DNA from: Symbiodinium kawagutii
Taxonomy: Eukaryota; Sar; Dinophyceae; Suessiales; Symbiodiniaceae
Assembly (NCBI GenBank): GCA_009767595.1
Contig: VSDK01002218.1
Location: forward strand, 196,400-260,399
DNA length: 64,000 nt
Reading direction: 5' to 3'
Position 1 is the stretch's first letter. Each line of letters begins with the position of its first letter. A program made the translations under genes and the position numbers. Positions 58,940 through 64,000 of the stretch are shown piece by piece. Below the pieces are notes generated by a model, which searched no databases, had not been told where the DNA came from, and saw only the letters and a program-made list of their open reading frames with translations.

Positions 58940-61150
58940 GGTACACTTACACTCAATCTATCTCAAGTCCAGCATCTCATACAATCCATGTAGCTATTAA
59001 AAGCTGGTACCTCAAATGATCACAATGCAAAGCCGTCTCAATCACCCCCATAGTTTTTTTTGCTGGTAGACTGTTTCCGCAGGTCCATACTTTTCACTGT
59101 TAATCCAGGTCGCATAACATGGCAACTCGGTCATGACTCTAGTGTTGTCACATGACCCAAGTTAAACATAGGGCGCACCGGGGTGATGTAAAAACATCAA
59201 ACCAACAATGGAACACATACGGGCCTTTCTCAATGTCCCAGTCAGGAGTCATAAATGTGCTGTTTTTTAAACCACAAACATACAAATAAGTGTTTTAAAT
59301 TGCCATCTCGGAAGAGTTCAGCACAAATGATTGTACCCTGACCCTCAATTACCCCATGAGAAAGGGTCCAAGTCCAAAAATGTAGGCATTAATCGGCATG
59401 AATCCCAAACAACTGGGGTAATTGAGAGCCAAGGTATTAATTTACATAAAGGACATATTGGCGTCATATAGGTCATAGATCATCAAATTGCATGAAACGT
59501 TATTTGTTTTTTTCATCCAAGCTATACCCATACAAATTCATACACATATATACAAATACGTATATCTTTAGATACATATCATTATGACACTATGCTATAT
59601 TGAACTAAATTATACTATAATATTTATTAAAAAGATAAATCCCAAAATCAATAGAAATCATTGTACATACCAAACTTTCTTAGAACATCCGCATCGTTCA
59701 GTGCCTATAGGGTCGCATCACGGAGAAGCGCGCCAAGCCATAGTCAGCCTGAGGCCAGGGGGCGACACAACGGTGAATGCTCAATGGTAACATGACAACG
59801 GTTGCAGCAATGGATGGTGAGGTCATAGGATTGTAGTGTGTTTCATGGGCAAATGTATATTCAAAAAACAAATGTGAATAAATTCAGAAATACATATACA
59901 TACAAATATAAGTATTAAATAGATAGAAAAGTATAAACTATTTCATCACTGTATGATGTGATACAATGTGAGAAATAGTGCAAAGGAATTGACAATTAGA
60001 TATTATAGCAATTGCATAATTAAAGAGCGGCTAAAAACACACAAGGCATCACAAAGCAGTTTATTAGCATGATGATTTCCTTGAGGTGACTAATAAACTG
60101 CTAATAAAGGTATTACATCAATAATAAACAAGCCTTATTGGTTATTAGTCATGACTAAGAAGGCCACGATGATTTCCTTTCGGGGCTGGATAGCTCACTG
60201 CGATTTGCATCGCCTGGATCCGGGACAACATCCAGGGGTTTTGTGGTCGGCGTATGCTGGTACATAATTCACTGATACATACATATCATGCTCAAAAATG
60301 TTGAAACACACAAATGTTTACTGAAATGAACAATTAAGCATATTAAATACATATATCTATTTAAAAAGCCGCAATCCATCTGAACAAATATGAATTACAA
60401 ATCACATGCCATACAGATTTGAACCAGGGATAACATGATTACGTGTGTGTCTAAGCCTTGCTTTCCTTGCTGCAAAATAGGCTTGTTTTTGCCATCTCAG
60501 GACATACCCCGTGATGGGGCGTGAACCTACAATCGAACCACCTGACTTGCAATGGAAATGAATCGAGTATCACACGTCAGATTCTCTGAATTCACTACAA
60601 AACAATGGCACTGCCTGGCACTGCAGCAATCCTGTTTTACATGCTGATGCATCACATGTTCCCAGCACAAAAAATGCGCTGTGCACGGAGCTGGCAGGAA
60701 GGCCATTTGCATGCGCATGGCACGTCTTGACCAAGCGTTTACATGTGAAAGGTACGTTCTCCTCGTGCCATTTGGATCAGGACTTGTTCCAAAGACATCC
60801 AACCACCGCACTGTGATGCACAGAACTGTGATGAACTGCGACATCAATCCAGGTCATGATGCAAGATCAAACACCATCTTGAAAGATCTTGAAAGAACCA
60901 TGATCCTTCCAGGTCTCAGAAGGACCGACAAGGATACGAAGAAGCATGAACATGGAGATACGACAAAACGCAACTATTGTCTCCAATAGACGGTAGTGTC
61001 TCACTGCTTTGAGGCCACAACTCTCGGAAATAATCTGGTCCAAACCAACCAACCGGAACCCACTAATTGGAATATCTGAGATCACCCATTGTTTTGACCG
61101 GATTTTCTTTAGAATGGCTATGAATGAAATGTTGCAAAGACTTCATGAGC
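58940..61150. other. AT-rich DNA, no supported gene
   Basis: Mostly AT-rich with short frames. The only structured item is the inverted repeat at 60057-60100. Confidence 0.5.
60057..60100. repeat. perfect 11-bp inverted repeat
   Basis: CAGTTTATTAG and CTAATAAACTG separated by 22 bases. GATGATTTCCTT from the loop recurs about 100 bp downstream. Confidence 0.8.
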
Positions 61151-61200
61151 ATATGCTACCACATCATGTCGCACCAGTATACAGGGTAAAAAGGGGATAA

Positions 61201-61677
61201 GTGAAGCTGGTCTACCATGCCATGGTCTGCAGGACCACCCATCAACTGCAACACTGTGAAGTTTCCTGCCCATCTCCACCCATCCTTCTGGAAAAGGCCG
61301 CTGTAGCGATTTTCCAGCCTAAGGCAGTGGGGACAGAAGGAACATCTGGAACACAATTGAGAGATCTGTCGAAACCCATGCATGTCCAATCAGAGGAAAC
61401 TACGGCAACAGCGCTCCAGTACGCTGGGAACTCTGGGCATCCAGGTGCAAAGGTGGAAGGCACGACGTTTCTGAGGCTCCAGCCATTCTGCACCTCAACG
61501 GAACCGCCGATTAAGAATATCAAGATTCATGACGCCCCAGCTTGGAACAACAAAATGGGGACTCATATGGGACTCATCTCATGGGTAGCGCCACATGGGA
61601 CATCACAAGTTGCCAAAGCAACGACCCTTCCACTTCAGCCCCTGGCGTATGAGGCCGCACACCGCCTGCACATTTGA
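61201..61677. CDS. open region, strand uncertain
   Basis: Plus has 158 open codons (EKAAVAIFQPKAVGTEGTSG ...). Minus has 93 (FPAYWSAVAVVSSDWTCMGF ...). Neither is recognised. Length alone suggests some coding origin, but splice context is missing. Confidence 0.3.
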
Positions 61678-62384
61678 CGGCTGCGGTATGCACAAAAGCC
61701 TTGAAGGGGGAGATCTACTACCGCTTGCCCTCAGTCTGGCCGAGGCATTCTCAACTGAGTAGCTGTGATGAAAATCATGTTTTCACTATAGCAATGTAGT
61801 TTAAAATGGCAATGGGAATTCTTGCAACCAGCACAACTCGCTCGCCGCTCGCCTCTGATGGCGCATTGGCACTGACTGATGGCTTACACCAGTCTGCATC
61901 AGAATCCAATGACTGGTCCAAACCTTACAGGCATCGACATTGGAGGAAGGCTGGCGCAACAGCAAATGGAGAGTAGGAGAATTTCTTAAGGTCCAGTCCA
62001 CAACATGCAAAGACGTTCGGAACGTAGCTCACATGCACTGGATTAGAACATGAGAAACCTTACTGTAAAAACAGGAGGTTGTAATGTCAAGTCTATTTTG
62101 GCAACCTGCCGTGTACGTTCATCTTTGGACAGCTCCGGCAATTTTTGTTTTTCGATGCGGTAACGGTAACGGGTTTAATCCAGGCCCAGACTGGCCTAAG
62201 GCACACTAATGCAGGAGTGCCAGTCCTCCACGTAAACATCTCAAAATTGACCCTTTAAGGAAGTGACACCCAAAAGGAACTTCCTGGAAAAGAAAACAAA
62301 AAAACCTGGGTGATTATACGAAGTTAGATATCTTGGATGGAAATCCATCCCAAATATGGCGGAGTGCCTGGCAGACTGTCTCTC

Positions 62385-62506
62385 TCTGGGCCCTTTGTGG
62401 GCTGGTCGCCTTTGTGGCGTGCTTGGGATTGCCCGGCGCCGATGGTCGGCGGCTGCAAAAACCATGACCCGCCCCATTCTGTCGCTGGGCGGCGTCTGCA
62501 ATGCCT
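62385..62506 (-). CDS. candidate exon, basic protein
   Basis: After GGCATGCAG the minus frame reads LQTPPSDRMGRVMVFAAADH then RRRAIPSTPQRRPAHKGPRE, ending near a CAG|GCACTC border. Other frames are also open. Confidence 0.3.
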
Positions 62507-62960
62507 GCATGCCACTTTTTTTCAGGTGAAGCAGTTTGGTCACAAAAATTGGAACAAACTGAAAATCAAGCAATGGATCTTCTCGAAACAGTGTTCTGAA
62601 AGCAGGTCCTGATCCAACCCATTGGGTCGGCCGGCTTCAAGTGGCTGCCAGACTGTAAAATGCGCTCTGCAACACATCGGGCGCTTAAATTCATGCACTG
62701 TGTTCGGAGTCCTTCTTGCGATTTGTCAGTGTCACGGCTTGATCTTTCAAAATAAATATAAACATTCGTATATACGATAATTATTGTTAAACAAATGCAA
62801 ATCACATACAAACATCATACAAGTATTACGCTGGCAAGTGTTTTGCCCTAGGCTTTTGTGGCAAAAAGCATGTTTCGAACGTTGCTTGGCTTGAAGGGCG
62901 GGCCCTGCGCAAGAGACCTGCCCTTGCCTCACAAACCCTACTATCTCTGTATGTATCTCC

Positions 62961-63289
62961 TCTCCATCTATCCTTCTATCCTTCTATCCTTCTATCCTTC
63001 TATCCTTCTATCCTTGCATCCTTGCATCCATGCATCCATGCATCCATGAATCCATGCATCCATGCATCCATGCATCCATGCATCCATGAATCCATGAATC
63101 CAGGCATCCAGGCATCCAGGCATCCAGGCATCCAGGCATCCAGGCATCCAGGAATCCATGAATCCATGAATCCATGAACCCATGAACCCATGAATCCATG
63201 CCTCCATCCCTCCATCCCTCCATCCCTCCCTCCGTCCGTCCGTCCGTCCGTCCGTCCGTCCGTCCCTCCATCCATCCATCCATCCATCC
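62961..63289. repeat. CATC/CATG/CAGG/CCGT tetranucleotide-derived minisatellite
   Basis: Starts with CTTCTATC repeats, passes through CATCCATG, CATCCAGG and AATCCATG blocks, then CCGT and CCAT runs. All blocks share an ATCC-like tetramer. It ends where the retrotransposon begins. Long Trp/Met/Asp/Gly frames on minus are artefacts. Confidence 0.95.
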
Positions 63290-63470
63290 TGTTAAGATAC
63301 AATGTCCTATAGTGTACATGGCCGAGTTGTACAATAGCACAGTGCAATCACAAAGCCTCAACAATGGCTTTGGCTCAAGGACAAAAAAAACAGAGTCACA
63401 AGTGCGTGCAGGGACAATTGAGTGACAATCAGGGATACAAAGAACATACAAAGAACAGTGAAACTTTACA
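63290..63470 (+). mobile_element. 5' LTR of a Ty1/copia-like retrotransposon
   Basis: A 181-bp segment begins TGTTAAGATAC right after the minisatellite and ends CTTTACA right before a tRNA-primer site. TG...CA ends and imperfect TGTTAA/TTTACA terminal symmetry fit an LTR. The 3' LTR is outside the window, so this rests on structure only. Confidence 0.6.
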
Positions 63471-63489
63471 TGGTAGCGGAGCGAGGAAC
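63471..63489 (+). other. tRNA primer-binding site
   Basis: TGGTAGCGGAGCGAGGAAC directly follows the LTR. The first seven bases complement a tRNA 3' end GCTACCA, as in initiator tRNA-Met, the usual copia primer. Confidence 0.55.
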
Positions 63490-63496
63490 CTGGTAA

Positions 63497-64000
63497 CGAC
63501 AATACCGGGGGAGCTCAAAGCTACAGCACAACACTGCGCAACAAATAGAAGAAGGAGAAAAGCACATCAGGTTGAGCAATGACCTGAAATACATTCTGGT
63601 GAGCGTCACAACTGGCCCAGCAGCAACAGTGGTCAGACAATTCCAACGAACAATCGGCTTTGAAATCTACAGACAACTCACACTACGATTTGCAATTCCC
63701 ACAGGACCAAGATCAATAGGATTCTTGACAAAGGTCCTCAAACCAACACTCGACCCAAACAATTTCGAGGAGAGCTTCGCAGCATGGGAGTACGATGTCT
63801 CCCGCTACGAGCGAGACAACAATCAACAACTACCAGGAGCAGTCAAGACAGCAATTCTACTCAATGAGACAACAGGAGCACTACAACAACACCTACAGCT
63901 ACAATCAGGCACCAATCCAACGTACGCACAAGTCAAGCAAACAATCATCGAGTACTACCGCACAACAACGAGCTTCGCAAGAGCAACAGCAGCAGCACAA
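63497..64000 (+). CDS. retrotransposon Gag-like protein, partial
   Basis: The frame is open from 63497 to the window end (168 codons) and truncated there. It reads LKYILVSVTTGPAATVVRQF, then LRFAIPTGPRSIGFLTKVLK, then NFEESFAAWEYDVSRYERDN, GAVKTAILLNETTGALQQHL and YAQVKQTIIEYYRTTTSFAR. The W-x-x-x-V-x-R-[FY]-E ... LP-x-x-V-K-x-A-x-L ... I-x-E-[YF]-Y pattern matches Gag regions of Ty1/copia-like elements abundant in dinoflagellates. Codon use is A/C-rich, unlike the host exons. There is no in-frame ATG after the stop at 63494-63496, so the start is unresolved. It runs opposite to the gene array. Confidence 0.75.

Noticed and set aside
62992-63502. Trp/Met/Asp/Gly-rich minus frame of up to 164 codons
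   Set aside because: It is the translation of the tetranucleotide minisatellite and LTR, not a gene.
1-64000. tRNA, rRNA, spliced-leader RNA or snRNA genes
   Set aside because: No cloverleaf, rRNA-like or full spliced-leader sequence was seen by eye; short matches only.

Overview
The window looks like nuclear DNA of a dinoflagellate, possibly a symbiodiniacean. The evidence is many short exons in long introns, splice junctions of AG|G type with GC and GA donors beside GT, a plant-type CCCTAAA interstitial telomeric tract, dense CAT/ATG microsatellites, and almost every supported gene on one strand. It contains cilium, chloroplast-lumen and eukaryotic chromatin/methyltransferase genes. There is no bacterial operon structure, CRISPR array or recognisable RNA gene. 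Assembly gaps lie at 13420-13963 and 30281-30330.

Layout, right to left (the direction of transcription, minus strand): an EF-hand-like protein (57581-56511), an uncharacterised membrane ORF (51327-50740), a secreted vWD-like protein with a Ser/Thr linker (48914-44083), several uncharacterised multi-exon genes (43.9-33.3 kb), a proline-rich hypothetical (31547-30188), a possible methyltransferase or radical-SAM-like gene (28.9-27.7 kb), a SET-domain (SMYD-like) lysine methyltransferase (27646-25021), exons of METTL7-like methyltransferase(s), intraflagellar transport protein IFT88 (about 21069-11354), the 3' exons of a METTL7-like methyltransferase (10830-9488), and a chloroplast-lumen TPR protein with a twin-arginine signal (7143-3982). 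Plus-strand coding signal is sparse: weak ORFs at 52.7-54.1 kb and the start of a Ty1/copia-like LTR retrotransposon at 63290-64000, cut by the window end.

The most unusual observation is that the whole IFT88 gene lies between two exons that join in phase into one METTL7-like methyltransferase (22435 to 10830, through the ...LKPG|GLLMFVEHV... junction). This suggests a same-strand nested gene, or alternatively a scaffold mis-order. The second notable layer is a set of short terminal-inverted-repeat element families (about 75-150 bp) recurring in introns and intergenic DNA, some next to exon borders. They resemble introner elements. Exon calls were made by eye from reading frame, splice sites and protein-family memory, so boundaries are approximate by a few bases unless stated.
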